A DNA stretch of 64,000 nucleotides, from positions 62,001 through 126,000 of the forward strand of contig NZ_JAELXT010000002.1 of assembly GCF_016427565.1 (NCBI RefSeq), given 5' to 3'. The notes beneath the pieces are model-generated. The model was not told the DNA's origin, searched no databases, and saw nothing but the letters and a program-made list of their open reading frames with translations. Both the position numbers and the translations under genes were made by a program. Shown here piece after piece: positions 1 to 8,694 of the stretch. This DNA is from Microvirga splendida. Its GTDB lineage: Bacteria; Pseudomonadota; Alphaproteobacteria; Rhizobiales; Beijerinckiaceae. Positions within the stretch are counted from its first letter, which is position 1, and every line of letters starts with the position of its first letter.

Positions 1-288
1 GAGTTCGACCGCCGCGTCTACGAAGTTGCCCGCAGCATTCCACCGGGCCGCGTGCTGACCTACGGCGACGTTGCCTCCCGCCTCGGCATCGACAATGCCC
101 GGGCCATCGGCCAATCCCTCGGGCGCAATCCGTTTGCCGTGATCGTGCCCTGCCACCGGGTCGTTGCGGCGGACGGCAGGCTCGGCGGCTTCTCGGCCGG
201 TGGCGGCGCCACGACCAAGCGCCGCCTCCTCGCCATCGAGGACGCCCGGCGCGACGAGACCCCGACCCTGTTCGACCTGATCTCGTAA
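1..288 (+). CDS. Methylated-DNA--protein-cysteine methyltransferase, 5'-truncated by window edge
   Basis: This suicide enzyme removes alkyl groups from O6-alkylguanine in DNA and transfers them to its own cysteine. The 95 visible residues are the C-terminal DNA-binding and active-site domain. They include GRVLTYGDVA (wing and helix-turn-helix), the arginine-finger region and the PCHRV active-site motif with the acceptor cysteine, followed by LGGFSAGGG. The reading frame is open from base 1, so the start and N-terminal part lie outside the window. An Ogt-like stand-alone enzyme and the C-terminal part of a longer Ada protein cannot be told apart here. A hairpin follows directly, and a uracil-DNA glycosylase lies 70 bp downstream. 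Confidence 0.92.
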   Translation, partial: EFDRRVYEVARSIPPGRVLTYGDVASRLGIDNARAIGQSLGRNPFAVIVPCHRVVAADGRLGGFSAGGGATTKRRLLAIEDARRDETPTLFDLIS

Positions 289-294
289 GCCCCC

Positions 295-312
295 AAGAAC
301 CCTTGGGTTCTT
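295..312 (+). terminator. Inverted repeat after the methyltransferase gene
   Basis: AAGAACCC and GGGTTCTT form an 8-bp perfect inverted repeat separated by two bases (effective loop CTTG), starting 7 bp after the stop codon. The U-tract is very short, so this is a weak intrinsic terminator at best. Confidence 0.4.
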
Positions 313-359
313 TGTGAGCCTGAGTTGTCCACAGCCCCCGGAATGCTTACATACGGCTC

Positions 360-1178
360 ATGCAGGATCTCCCCTCCGATCGCGACGCTCTCCAGGCGCT
401 CCTCGACTTTCATGTCGAGGCGGGGGTCGATCTCGCGCTCGACGAGACCCCGCACGACCGCTTCGCGGAACGCAAGCCCGAGGTTGCCAAGCCTCAGCCT
501 CCCAAAGCCTCTCCAGCCCAGCCGGCGCCCTCCCCCCGCGCTTTGCCGAAGGCCGCCGCAAGCGCGCCCGAGGAGGTTGCCGGCATGGCCCGCGAGCAGG
601 CCCGTCATGCGCAGTCGCTGGAGGAACTCGAGGCGATCCTGGCCGGCTTCGACGGCTGCGCCCTGAAGTTCTCCGCCAAGAACCTGGCCTTCGCGGACGG
701 CAACCCGGAAGGCCGCGTGATGCTGGTGGGAGAAGCTCCCGGGGCGGATGAGGACCGGATCGGCAAGCCCTTCATGGGCCGCTCCGGCCAGTTGCTCGAC
801 CGGATGCTCGCCACCATCGGGCTCGACCGCTCCCAGGTTTATGTCGCCAACATCGTGCCCTGGCGACCGCCGGGCAACCGCACGCCGACGCCCCAGGAAA
901 TCGCCATCTGCAAGCCTTTCATCGCGCGGCAGATTGAACTGGCGAGCCCTGAATTCGTGCTCTGCCTCGGCGGCCCCGCCGCCCAGAACCTGCTCGGCAT
1001 CAAGGAGGGAATCCTGCGCAGCCGCGGCCGCTGGTTCACCTACAAGACCGAGGACGGGCGCGAGATCAAAGCTCTGCCGACCCTGCACCCGGCCTATCTC
1101 CTGCGCCAGCCCCTGCAGAAGCGCCTCGGCTGGCGCGATTTCCAAGCCCTCAAGCGGGCTCTGGACGGCCGCGAGTAA
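360..1178 (+). CDS. Uracil-DNA glycosylase, family-4-like
   Basis: It excises uracil from DNA as the first step of base excision repair. The 272-residue protein has a proline/alanine-rich N-terminal extension (about residues 40-75) and a UDG-superfamily domain with motif GEAPGADEDRIGKPFMGRSG (motif 1 and uracil pocket) and LHPAYLLR (motif 2) near the C-terminus. Family 4 enzymes normally carry a 4Fe-4S cluster held by a CxxC pair plus two later cysteines. Here only one cysteine of the first pair is present (FDGCALK), with later cysteines in AICKPF and VLCLGG, so cluster binding may be altered or lost. The start is the first ATG in frame. It may instead belong to a subfamily of the superfamily that lacks the cluster. 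Confidence 0.88.
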   Translation: MQDLPSDRDALQALLDFHVEAGVDLALDETPHDRFAERKPEVAKPQPPKASPAQPAPSPRALPKAAASAPEEVAGMAREQARHAQSLEELEAILAGFDGCALKFSAKNLAFADGNPEGRVMLVGEAPGADEDRIGKPFMGRSGQLLDRMLATIGLDRSQVYVANIVPWRPPGNRTPTPQEIAICKPFIARQIELASPEFVLCLGGPAAQNLLGIKEGILRSRGRWFTYKTEDGREIKALPTLHPAYLLRQPLQKRLGWRDFQALKRALDGRE

Positions 1179-1256
1179 GGCGCCCTTTCGGAACCGGTTC
1201 ATATGCTTACGCCTTAAGCCCCTGCGGTATCCCGTGCTGCGGCTGGAAGGTGATTC

Positions 1257-2120
1257 ATGCGCTGGGACAACTTTCGAACCTCGTCCAATGTTGAAGACCG
1301 TCGCGGCATGGGCATGGCGGGCGGCGGCGGGCTCGGAATAGGAGCGATCGTCATCCTCGGCCTCGTGGGCTGGGCGCTCGGCATCGACCCCCGCTTGCTG
1401 ATCGGCGGCGCCGAGATGATCGCGGGCGGCGGCTCCGGCTACCAGCAGCAGCAGGGCCGCCAGGGCACGCCCCAGGATGAGATGGGCCGCTTCGTCGCCG
1501 CCGTGCTCGGCAACACGGAAGACGTCTGGAACACGGTGCTGCCCCAGCAGGCGAACCGACAATACCAGGAGCCCAAGCTCGTGCTGTTCTCCGGCGCCAC
1601 CCGGTCCGGCTGCGGCGGCGCGCAATCGGCCATGGGGCCGTTCTACTGCCCGCTCGACCAGACCGTCTATATTGACCTGTCCTTCTTCGAGGAGATGCAG
1701 AGCCGCTTCCGCGCCGGCGGCGACTTCGCCTATGCCTATGTGCTCGCCCACGAGGTCGGCCACCATGTGGAGAACGTCCTCGGCATCCTGCCCCGCGTCC
1801 AGGAGCGCCAGCAGCAGGTCAGCCGGACGGAGGCCAACCAGCTCTCCGTTCGCGTCGAGCTGATGGCCGATTGCCTTGCCGGCGTGTGGGCGCACCACTC
1901 CAACCAGCGTTGGCAGTCCCTCGAGCAGGGCGACATCGAGGAGGCGATCCGCGCGGCGGAAGCCATCGGCGACGACCGGCTCCAGAAGCAGTCGCAAGGC
2001 CGCGTGGTCCCCGACAGCTTCACCCACGGCTCCTCCGAGCAGCGCATGCGCTGGCTCACGACAGGGCTGAAGACGGGCCAGGTCCAGGCCTGCGACACGT
2101 TCCGGGCGAGCCGGCTTTAG
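1257..2120 (+). CDS. ypfJ: Neutral zinc metallopeptidase, YpfJ family
   Basis: This is a predicted membrane-anchored zinc peptidase of the YpfJ/Zn_peptidase family (287 aa). After a short soluble N-terminus (MRWDNFRTSSNVEDRRG, typical of the family) comes a glycine-rich transmembrane segment at about residues 22-45. The catalytic motif HEVGHH lies at about residues 165-170, and the ELMADC segment downstream probably supplies the third zinc ligand. GGAAGG sits about 7 bases before the ATG. The physiological substrate is unknown. The gene stands alone, between the glycosylase gene and two strong hairpins. Confidence 0.9.
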   Translation: MRWDNFRTSSNVEDRRGMGMAGGGGLGIGAIVILGLVGWALGIDPRLLIGGAEMIAGGGSGYQQQQGRQGTPQDEMGRFVAAVLGNTEDVWNTVLPQQANRQYQEPKLVLFSGATRSGCGGAQSAMGPFYCPLDQTVYIDLSFFEEMQSRFRAGGDFAYAYVLAHEVGHHVENVLGILPRVQERQQQVSRTEANQLSVRVELMADCLAGVWAHHSNQRWQSLEQGDIEEAIRAAEAIGDDRLQKQSQGRVVPDSFTHGSSEQRMRWLTTGLKTGQVQACDTFRASRL

Positions 2121-2132
2121 GAGCATCAACAA

Positions 2133-2183
2133 AGCTCTCACGGACGGACCGAGAGCTGCGAGGGCGACGTGCGAATCGCCCTC
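2133..2183. terminator. Two tandem hairpins between convergent genes
   Basis: AGCTCTC/GAGAGCT (2133-2157) and GAGGGCGA/TCGCCCTC (2160-2183) are two perfect inverted repeats between the ends of the convergent peptidase and cupin genes. They could end transcription from both sides. Neither has a clear U-tract. Confidence 0.5.
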
Positions 2184-2209
2184 CAGGACATTCTCTTGAA
2201 CAACGCGCC

Positions 2210-2803
2210 TTAGTGAAGTTGAGCCGGCGATGAGAACGGCTTTGTGGCGTCCACCACGAACAGCGCGAGCTCTTTCAACTCGGCGGAGCCGGTGCTCGAC
2301 ACTTCCATCGGCACATCACCTGCATGACCAACCAGGGTCTGGCCGGCGGAGACGCGTGCCACACCCTGCGGGGTCTTTTGCGTCAATTCTCCCGCGAGCA
2401 CGTAGAACGCCTCCGACCCTGGATGGGTGTGCACGGATGTGACACTGCCCGGAGGGCCGCCTGCCTCGTTGACGCGGAGAAGATACTGCGGAGCATCGAT
2501 CCTTGGGAGCGGCCCGATCTCGGCAACTCGCTTGCCGCCTTTCGAGGCTTCTCCTGCGCGGCCCAGCTCGAAGAGCCAAACCTTGCCTTCGTGCTCGGCC
2601 ACCAATCCCAGGGGGCCTGCAGCCGCCTGTGCCTGTTCCTTACTATCGAAGGTTTCGATGCGCCAGAACAGGTCGCCTGCCGGCAACTCCGTCACCTTCT
2701 TCTCAACAAGCGGCTTGACGGAGAAGGCTTGCTGCGCGGCTGCCAGCGAGGGCAGGAGCAACACCCCTGAGACCAATGCTGCGATGAGCTTGCGTTTCAT
2801 CAT
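2210..2803 (-). CDS. Secreted cupin-domain protein
   Basis: A 197-residue protein with an N-terminal signal peptide (basic MMKRK, hydrophobic core, cleavage near SLAAAQQ) and a single cupin barrel. The barrel carries the metal-binding-like sequence SVHTHPGSEAFYVLAGE at about residues 120-137, so it is a periplasmic small beta-barrel protein. The function is not recognised; cupins range from metal-dependent enzymes to ligand-binding proteins. The ATG at 2803 is chosen because GGAGAGG lies 4-7 bases before the ATGATG pair. An in-frame upstream start would bury this ribosome-binding site. The neighbour on each side is unrelated. Confidence 0.75.
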   Translation of the reverse strand: MMKRKLIAALVSGVLLLPSLAAAQQAFSVKPLVEKKVTELPAGDLFWRIETFDSKEQAQAAAGPLGLVAEHEGKVWLFELGRAGEASKGGKRVAEIGPLPRIDAPQYLLRVNEAGGPPGSVTSVHTHPGSEAFYVLAGELTQKTPQGVARVSAGQTLVGHAGDVPMEVSSTGSAELKELALFVVDATKPFSSPAQLH

Positions 2804-3029
2804 ACAACCTCTCCAAGATTGGACGTGCTGCGGCACGAGTTCACGGACGTCCGTTAGGGACCCGGTCGACTAAGTTGTACGCAATCATCCCGGTCGCGTT
2901 TCGACGACGACCTGACGCTTCTCACGATGCGCCTTTTGAGCCTGAAAATCCAGGTGAAATACGTTGCGACAGGCTCTAGGCTCCTGCATTGCTGACGCCG
3001 AATGCCTCCTTGAAGAACAGGCCCTCCCC

Positions 3030-3584
3030 ATGCCCGGTATCGACGACGCTCTCCCTTTCGTTCCTCTCGGCATTGCCGTGCTGACGGTCTCCGACACGCG
3101 CTCGCTGGAGGAGGACAAGTCCGGCGCCACGCTGGCCGAGCGTCTGACCAAGGCCGGCCACCGGCTTGCCGACCGCGCCATCGTAACCGACGACGTGGAG
3201 GCGATCCGCGGAAAGGTGCAGGGCTGGGTCGCCGATCCCGCCATCGACGTGGTCATCACCACGGGCGGCACGGGCTTCACCGGGCGCGACGTGACGCCGG
3301 AGGCCATCGAGCCGCTGTTCGACAAGCGGATGGAGGGTTTCTCCGCCATCTTCCACCGCATCTCCTACGACAAGATCGGCACCTCGACGATCCAGTCGCG
3401 GGCCACCGCCGGCGTGATCGGCACCACCTTCGTGTTCGTGCTGCCCGGCTCGCCCGGCGCCTGCAAGGACGCTTGGGACGGCATCCTGGCCAATCAGCTC
3501 GATTACCGGCACCGGCCGTGCAACTTCGTCGAGATCATGCCGCGCCTCGACGAGCACCTGAAGCGGGGCAAACTGCAGGCCTAG
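3030..3584 (+). CDS. moaB: Molybdenum cofactor biosynthesis protein B
   Basis: MoaB/MogA-fold protein of 184 residues, the usual MoaB length. The family acts in molybdopterin adenylylation or cofactor handling. Seen: the N-terminal VLTVSDTRSLEEDKSG, the TTGGTGFTGRDVTPEAI loop typical of the molybdopterin-binding fold, and LPGSPGACKDAWDGI near the C-terminus. The start at 3030 gives the standard N-terminus (MPGIDDALPFVPLGIAVLTVS); an upstream in-frame codon would add 22 residues with no counterpart in the family. No other moa genes are nearby. Confidence 0.9.
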   Translation: MPGIDDALPFVPLGIAVLTVSDTRSLEEDKSGATLAERLTKAGHRLADRAIVTDDVEAIRGKVQGWVADPAIDVVITTGGTGFTGRDVTPEAIEPLFDKRMEGFSAIFHRISYDKIGTSTIQSRATAGVIGTTFVFVLPGSPGACKDAWDGILANQLDYRHRPCNFVEIMPRLDEHLKRGKLQA

Positions 3585-3589
3585 AAGCC

Positions 3590-4081
3590 TCAACCGAAAA
3601 CGGGATCGCGCTCGATGGTGGCGGAGAGCCGCACAGGCATGCGGGCTCTCTCCTCGTTCAGCAGCACCCGGCGGTGAACCAGGTCGCCGGCGCGCACCCG
3701 CGCATCCGCGAACAGGTTGGTGAGCGCACGCGCCACCCCGGCCCGCCGCCGCCGCATCCTTGCAAGCCCCTGCTCCGGCTTCGACAGGGCGACGAAGCGG
3801 TCGAGCACCCGGATCCAGCCCTCCTGCGGGATGTCGCCGTCATCGAGGCACAGGAGCCAGTCGCGCCGCGCCGCCCGCGCGCCCTCGGCCCACGAGCCGC
3901 GCTCGGCCATCACCAGGGTAGCGCCGGCGGCATCCGCCACCTTCGCCAGGGTGTCGCCCTGCCTGTCGACGAGGATGACGGCATCGCCGACCAGACCCTC
4001 GGCCACGGCCGGGACAAGGGCGCTCAGAGTAGCGGCCAGGGCTTCTGGCCCATGGGAAACGCGAACGAGAACGGTAATCAT
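3590..4081 (-). CDS. Glycosyltransferase family 2-like protein, short
   Basis: A 163-residue protein that begins MITVLVRVSHGPEALAATL, the first strand and helix of a GT-A fold. It carries WLLCLDDGDIPQEGWI, which resembles the DxD region of family 2 glycosyltransferases. It is shorter than typical GT2 enzymes (more than 220 aa) and lacks the usual acceptor-binding C-terminal half, so catalysis is uncertain. It is convergent with moaB, with only 5 bp between the stop codons, and divergent from the radical SAM gene. Small proteins of this sort occur in related alphaproteobacteria with no assigned substrate. Confidence 0.65.
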   Translation of the reverse strand: MITVLVRVSHGPEALAATLSALVPAVAEGLVGDAVILVDRQGDTLAKVADAAGATLVMAERGSWAEGARAARRDWLLCLDDGDIPQEGWIRVLDRFVALSKPEQGLARMRRRRAGVARALTNLFADARVRAGDLVHRRVLLNEERARMPVRLSATIERDPVFG

Positions 4082-4148
4082 CTGAACACTATAGCGCCTC
4101 CTTGCCGCCCCGTCGCCAGGGGATTATCGCAAGCCGCCTCTTGATTTT

Positions 4149-4163
4149 GTTCCTGTTTTGTTC
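4149..4163 (+). promoter_or_regulatory. LexA (SOS) box, GTTC-N7-GTTC
   Basis: GTTCCTGTTTTGTTC is an exact match to the alphaproteobacterial LexA operator GTTC-N7-GTTC, with the usual T-rich spacer. It lies 43 bp before the start of the radical SAM gene and inside the divergent promoter region shared with the glycosyltransferase-like gene. The core has only eight fixed bases, so chance matches occur about twice per 64 kb. Position and spacer composition raise the likelihood. Confidence 0.7.
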
Positions 4164-4205
4164 CTAAACTTGGAGCATCCAGTCACAGATTCGCTCGAGG
4201 CCGCC

Positions 4206-5387
4206 ATGAGTGTTCGCGCCAAAGACCATGCCGGCGATCCCCTCCGCTCCAGGCCCGTGAAGCGCACGCCCCTGGAGGCGGCCGAGGCCGCCCGCCGCCG
4301 CATGGACGACCCGGCCTACCGGGTCGAAGTGGACCGCCGCCGGGGCCGCGGGGCAGCGGCCAACCCGTCGGGCCGCTACGAACCGGCCCAGCGCGAGGCC
4401 TTCGACGACGGCTGGGAGATCGACGAGGAGCTTCCGACCCTGCCCACCGAGGTGATCGTCGAGAAGGCGCGCACCATCATCACCCGCAACGACTCGCCCG
4501 ACATCCTGTTCGAGAAATCGATCAACCCCTATCGCGGCTGCGATCACGGCTGCTCCTATTGTTTTGCGCGGCCCACCCACGCCTATCAGGGCCTGTCCTC
4601 GGGCCTCGATTTCGAGACCAAGATCTTCGCCAAGCCCAATGCGGCGGAGCTTCTGGAGAAGGAGCTGCGGGGCTCGAAGTACCAGCCGGCTCCCATCGCG
4701 CTCGGCTCCAACACCGATCCCTACCAGCCGGTGGAGCGGCGCTTCCGCATCACGCGCTCCATTCTGGAGGTGCTGAACCGGACGAACCATCCTGTCGCCA
4801 TCGTGACCAAATCGGCCTTGGTCACCCGCGACATCGACATCCTGGGCCCCATGGCCGAACGGCAGCTCGCAAAGGTGGCGATCTCGGTCACGACCCTCGA
4901 CCCGAAGCTCGCCCGCCGCATGGAGCCCCGCGCAGCCACCCCGGCCAAGCGGCTGGAAACAATTCGTAAGCTCACCGAGGCCGGCATTCCCGTGACGGTG
5001 CTGGTCGCCCCCATCATTCCGGCGATCAACGATCACGAGATCGAGGCCATCCTGAAGGCCTGCGCGGAGGCCGGCGCCGGGGAAGCCGGCTACGTGCTCC
5101 TGCGCCTGCCGCACGACCTGAAGGACCTGATGCGCGACTGGCTCGTCGACCACTACCCGGACAAGCTCAACCACGTTTTCACCCTGCTGCAGGAGGCCCG
5201 CGGCGGCAAGGATTACGATGCGAACTGGAGCACCCGCCAATCCGGCATCGGTCCCTATGCCTGGATGCTCGGCCGGAGGTTCGAGACGGCGGCCGAGCGG
5301 CTCGGGCTCAACAAGCGCAGCCTTCGCCTGCGCACGGACCTGTTCAACGTGCCGCCGAAGGAGACGGGGCAGTTGAGCCTGTTTTGA
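4206..5387 (+). CDS. PA0069-family radical SAM protein (spore photoproduct lyase-like)
   Basis: A 393-residue radical SAM enzyme of the PA0069/Rv2578c family, distantly related to spore photoproduct lyase. The 4Fe-4S cluster motif CDHGCSYC (CX3CX2C) lies at about residues 112-119, preceded by the family-typical INPYRGC. The N-terminal 70 residues are basic and low in complexity. The C-terminus (residues 300-393) is also family-typical (YDANWSTRQSGIGPYAWMLG). The substrate is unknown. ATG 4206 is preferred over the in-frame codon at 4158, which falls inside the LexA box. The LexA box 43 bp upstream suggests DNA-damage induction, which would fit a DNA-repair role; this is inference. Confidence 0.9.
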   Translation: MSVRAKDHAGDPLRSRPVKRTPLEAAEAARRRMDDPAYRVEVDRRRGRGAAANPSGRYEPAQREAFDDGWEIDEELPTLPTEVIVEKARTIITRNDSPDILFEKSINPYRGCDHGCSYCFARPTHAYQGLSSGLDFETKIFAKPNAAELLEKELRGSKYQPAPIALGSNTDPYQPVERRFRITRSILEVLNRTNHPVAIVTKSALVTRDIDILGPMAERQLAKVAISVTTLDPKLARRMEPRAATPAKRLETIRKLTEAGIPVTVLVAPIIPAINDHEIEAILKACAEAGAGEAGYVLLRLPHDLKDLMRDWLVDHYPDKLNHVFTLLQEARGGKDYDANWSTRQSGIGPYAWMLGRRFETAAERLGLNKRSLRLRTDLFNVPPKETGQLSLF

Positions 5388-5417
5388 GTGACCGCCCGCG
5401 CTTCAAGGTACTCTCTA

Positions 5418-5500
5418 CGTCATGGCCGGGCTTGTCCCGGCCATCCACGTCTTGAGCCGGGTTGAAGACGTGGATCCCCGGAACAAGTCCGGGGATGACG
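5418..5500. repeat. Large palindromic intergenic repeat, family A
   Basis: Two arms of 36 bases (5418-5453 and 5465-5500) are largely inverted copies around an 11-base loop. Each arm is itself a hairpin with the core GGCCGGGCTTGTCCCGGCC or CCCCGGAACAAGTCCGGGG. Related elements lie at 48530-48617, 51130-51227 and 57964-58059. This type of CGTCAT...ATGACG element is abundant between genes in Hyphomicrobiales. It may also act as a terminator after the radical SAM gene. Confidence 0.85.
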
Positions 5501-5571
5501 GTGCGGGTATCCAAACCGGCGGCATCATGTGCGGATGACAAAGCCGCCGCCTTCCCGCTTTGATCCCCTCC

Positions 5572-6213
5572 ATGACCGCCCTGATTCGCCCCTCCAAAAC
5601 CTCTGGCCTCGGCCTTGCCCGCGAGCTTTCCGCACGCGCTGAGGGCTACACCTGCATCGCAGGCCTCGACGAGGTCGGGCGCGGGCCTCTCGCGGGGCCG
5701 GTGGTGTCGGCGGCGGTGGTGCTCGATCTCGACAACGTTCCTCAGGGCTTGGCCGATTCGAAGGCGCTCACGGCGGCCAGGCGCGAGGCGCTGTTCGCCG
5801 AGATCCTGGCAACGTCAAAGGTGGGTATCTCATCCATCTCGCATCGGGAGATCGACGCCATCAACATCCGGCAGGCCTCGCTGCTGGCCATGTGCCGGGC
5901 GCTCGCGGCGCTCCCCTGCACGCCGGACATCGCCTTCGTCGACGGCAACGATCCGCCCGGCCTTCCCTGCGCGACGGAAGCGGTCATCAAGGGTGATTCG
6001 AGCATCGCGTCCATCGCCGCGGCGTCGATTGTCGCGAAAGTCATCCGCGACCGGATGATGGCGCGGCTCGGGAACGCTTATCCTGCCTATGGTTTTGCCA
6101 GCAACGCAGGCTACAGCACCAGGGCGCATCTCACGGCGGTGGCGAGCGAGGGGCCCTGCCCGTTTCATCGCATGAGTTTCTCGCCCTTGCGCCAAGGGTT
6201 ACTGGACCTGTAA
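5572..6213 (+). CDS. rnhB: Ribonuclease HII
   Basis: Cleaves the RNA strand of RNA-DNA hybrids and single ribonucleotides embedded in DNA. The 213-residue protein has GLDEVGRGPLAGPVV near residue 30, supplying the first catalytic Asp-Glu pair. Further on it has VDGND, the DSSIASIAAASIVAKVIRD segment and the C-terminal YGFASNAGYSTRAHL typical of RnhB. The ATG at 5572 (MTALIRPSK) is preferred over an upstream in-frame TTG. ccrM follows after 157 bp, an arrangement common in alphaproteobacteria. Confidence 0.96.
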   Translation: MTALIRPSKTSGLGLARELSARAEGYTCIAGLDEVGRGPLAGPVVSAAVVLDLDNVPQGLADSKALTAARREALFAEILATSKVGISSISHREIDAINIRQASLLAMCRALAALPCTPDIAFVDGNDPPGLPCATEAVIKGDSSIASIAAASIVAKVIRDRMMARLGNAYPAYGFASNAGYSTRAHLTAVASEGPCPFHRMSFSPLRQGLLDL

Positions 6214-6219
6214 CCTCCC

Positions 6220-6233
6220 TTAACGCTGATTAA
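6220..6233 (+). promoter_or_regulatory. Candidate CtrA site upstream of ccrM
   Basis: TTAACGCTGATTAA has two TTAA halves separated by 6 bases, close to the CtrA consensus TTAA-N7-TTAA. It sits about 137 bp before ccrM, a gene under CtrA control in Caulobacter. The one-base shorter spacing makes this a candidate only. Confidence 0.4.
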
Positions 6234-6364
6234 CTAAAAAGCTCAATATTTTCAAAGCGTAGGCAAGATTTGCCGATCCAAAATATTTGGATTTTTCCGC
6301 GTTTGGAAACCTCCTCTTTACCCTATCCGATCATGATCCTGAGTGTCAGTTGCGTAACCGGTGA

Positions 6365-7567
<1,203 letters not shown>

Positions 7568-7598
7568 GGGCTTGCATCGGGATCGCAAATCCGTGATA

Positions 7599-7623
7599 GG
7601 GCCAGCCACGTGCTGGCCCTTTT
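7599..7623 (+). terminator. Intrinsic terminator of ccrM
   Basis: GGGCCAGC and GCTGGCCC form a perfect 8-bp stem with loop CACGT followed by TTTT, 32 bp after the ccrM stop. Confidence 0.85.
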
Positions 7624-7710
7624 CGTTTCCTGCACTAACCTTCCGTCACAGAGGCGTCATCCAAGACCGCTAGCGCGGGGAAAGCCTTACCAAAAGCGAG
7701 GACCTGCCCC

Positions 7711-8694
7711 GTGTCGATGAAGCGAATCATTCTCCCCATGCTTGTTGCCCTCGTGCCCGCCTTGGCGCAGGCGCAAGGTCTTTCGGGCAACCTGGTGCTC
7801 TATACGAGCCAGCCCAACACTGACGCACAGCAGACCATCGATGCCTTCAAGGCGAAGCATCCGGGCGTCAACGTCACCTTCGTGCGCGACGGCACCCCGA
7901 AGATCCTCGCCAAGCTGAGCGCCGAGTTCGAGGCCGGCCAGCCCCAGGCCGACGTGCTGCTGATCGCCGACAGCGTCACCATGGAGGGCCTCAAGAAGGA
8001 AGGCCGCCTGCTGGCGCACGAGAAGGCCGATACCTCCGCCTATCCGGCCGGCACGCACGACCCGCAGAAGTTCTGGTTCGCCACCAAGCTGATCACCACG
8101 GGCATCGCCTACAACACGAAGGCGGGGTTCAAGCCGAATTCGTGGGCGGATCTCACCAAGCCCGAGGTCAAGGGCCAGCTCGTCATGCCGAGCCCCCTCA
8201 CCTCCGGCGCCGCCCTCATCCATGCCGCGACGCTCACGGGCAATCTCGAAGGCGGCTGGAAGTACTACGAGGCCCTGAAGGACAACGAGGCGGTGGCCGG
8301 CGGCGGCAATGGCGACGTGCTCAAGCAGGTGGCCGGCGGCCAGAAGCTCTACGGCGTCATCGTCGACTTCATGCCGATCCGCGAAAAGGCCAAGGGCGCA
8401 CCGATCGAGTTCGTGTTCCCGAAGGAGGGCGTCTCCGCCGTGTCCGAGCCCATCGCGATCCTCAAGACCACGAAGAATGCCGACGCGGCGCGCGCCTTCG
8501 TCGACTTCCTGCTCTCGAAGGAGGGCCAGGAGCTGGCCCTGAAGCAGGGCTACATCGCAGCCCACCCGGCCGTTGCGCTGCCGGCCGGCTACCCGTCCCG
8601 CGACCAGATCAAGGTGATGGGCTTCGATGCCGCCAAGGCGCTGGCCAATGAGACCGAGAACAAGGCGACCTTCGCCGACATCTTCGGCCAGTGA
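7711..8694 (+). CDS. ABC transporter substrate-binding protein, ferric-iron type
   Basis: Periplasmic binding protein of the extracellular solute-binding family used for Fe3+ and related ligands (327 aa). It has a signal peptide (MKRIILPMLVALVPALAQAQG) and starts its mature fold with NLVLYTSQP, typical of FbpA/AfuA-like proteins. It continues with ADVLLIADSVTMEGLKKEG and SKEGQELALKQGYIA. GTG 7711 is chosen from its spacing to GAGG; ATG 7717 is an alternative. The stop overlaps the permease start (GTGA), so the two genes are translationally coupled. The ligand cannot be fixed from sequence; iron is most likely, but a phosphonate or thiamine-type ligand is not excluded. Confidence 0.87.
   Translation: MSMKRIILPMLVALVPALAQAQGLSGNLVLYTSQPNTDAQQTIDAFKAKHPGVNVTFVRDGTPKILAKLSAEFEAGQPQADVLLIADSVTMEGLKKEGRLLAHEKADTSAYPAGTHDPQKFWFATKLITTGIAYNTKAGFKPNSWADLTKPEVKGQLVMPSPLTSGAALIHAATLTGNLEGGWKYYEALKDNEAVAGGGNGDVLKQVAGGQKLYGVIVDFMPIREKAKGAPIEFVFPKEGVSAVSEPIAILKTTKNADAARAFVDFLLSKEGQELALKQGYIAAHPAVALPAGYPSRDQIKVMGFDAAKALANETENKATFADIFGQ

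Noticed and set aside
60-2141. Very long open frame on the minus strand opposite the UDG and metallopeptidase genes
   Set aside because: It is a shadow of strong GC-rich codon bias on the plus strand; no domain can be seen and the opposite genes are clear. The same holds for long antisense frames over ctaC/ctaD (32815-35418) and over the first GGDEF/EAL gene (43573-46245).
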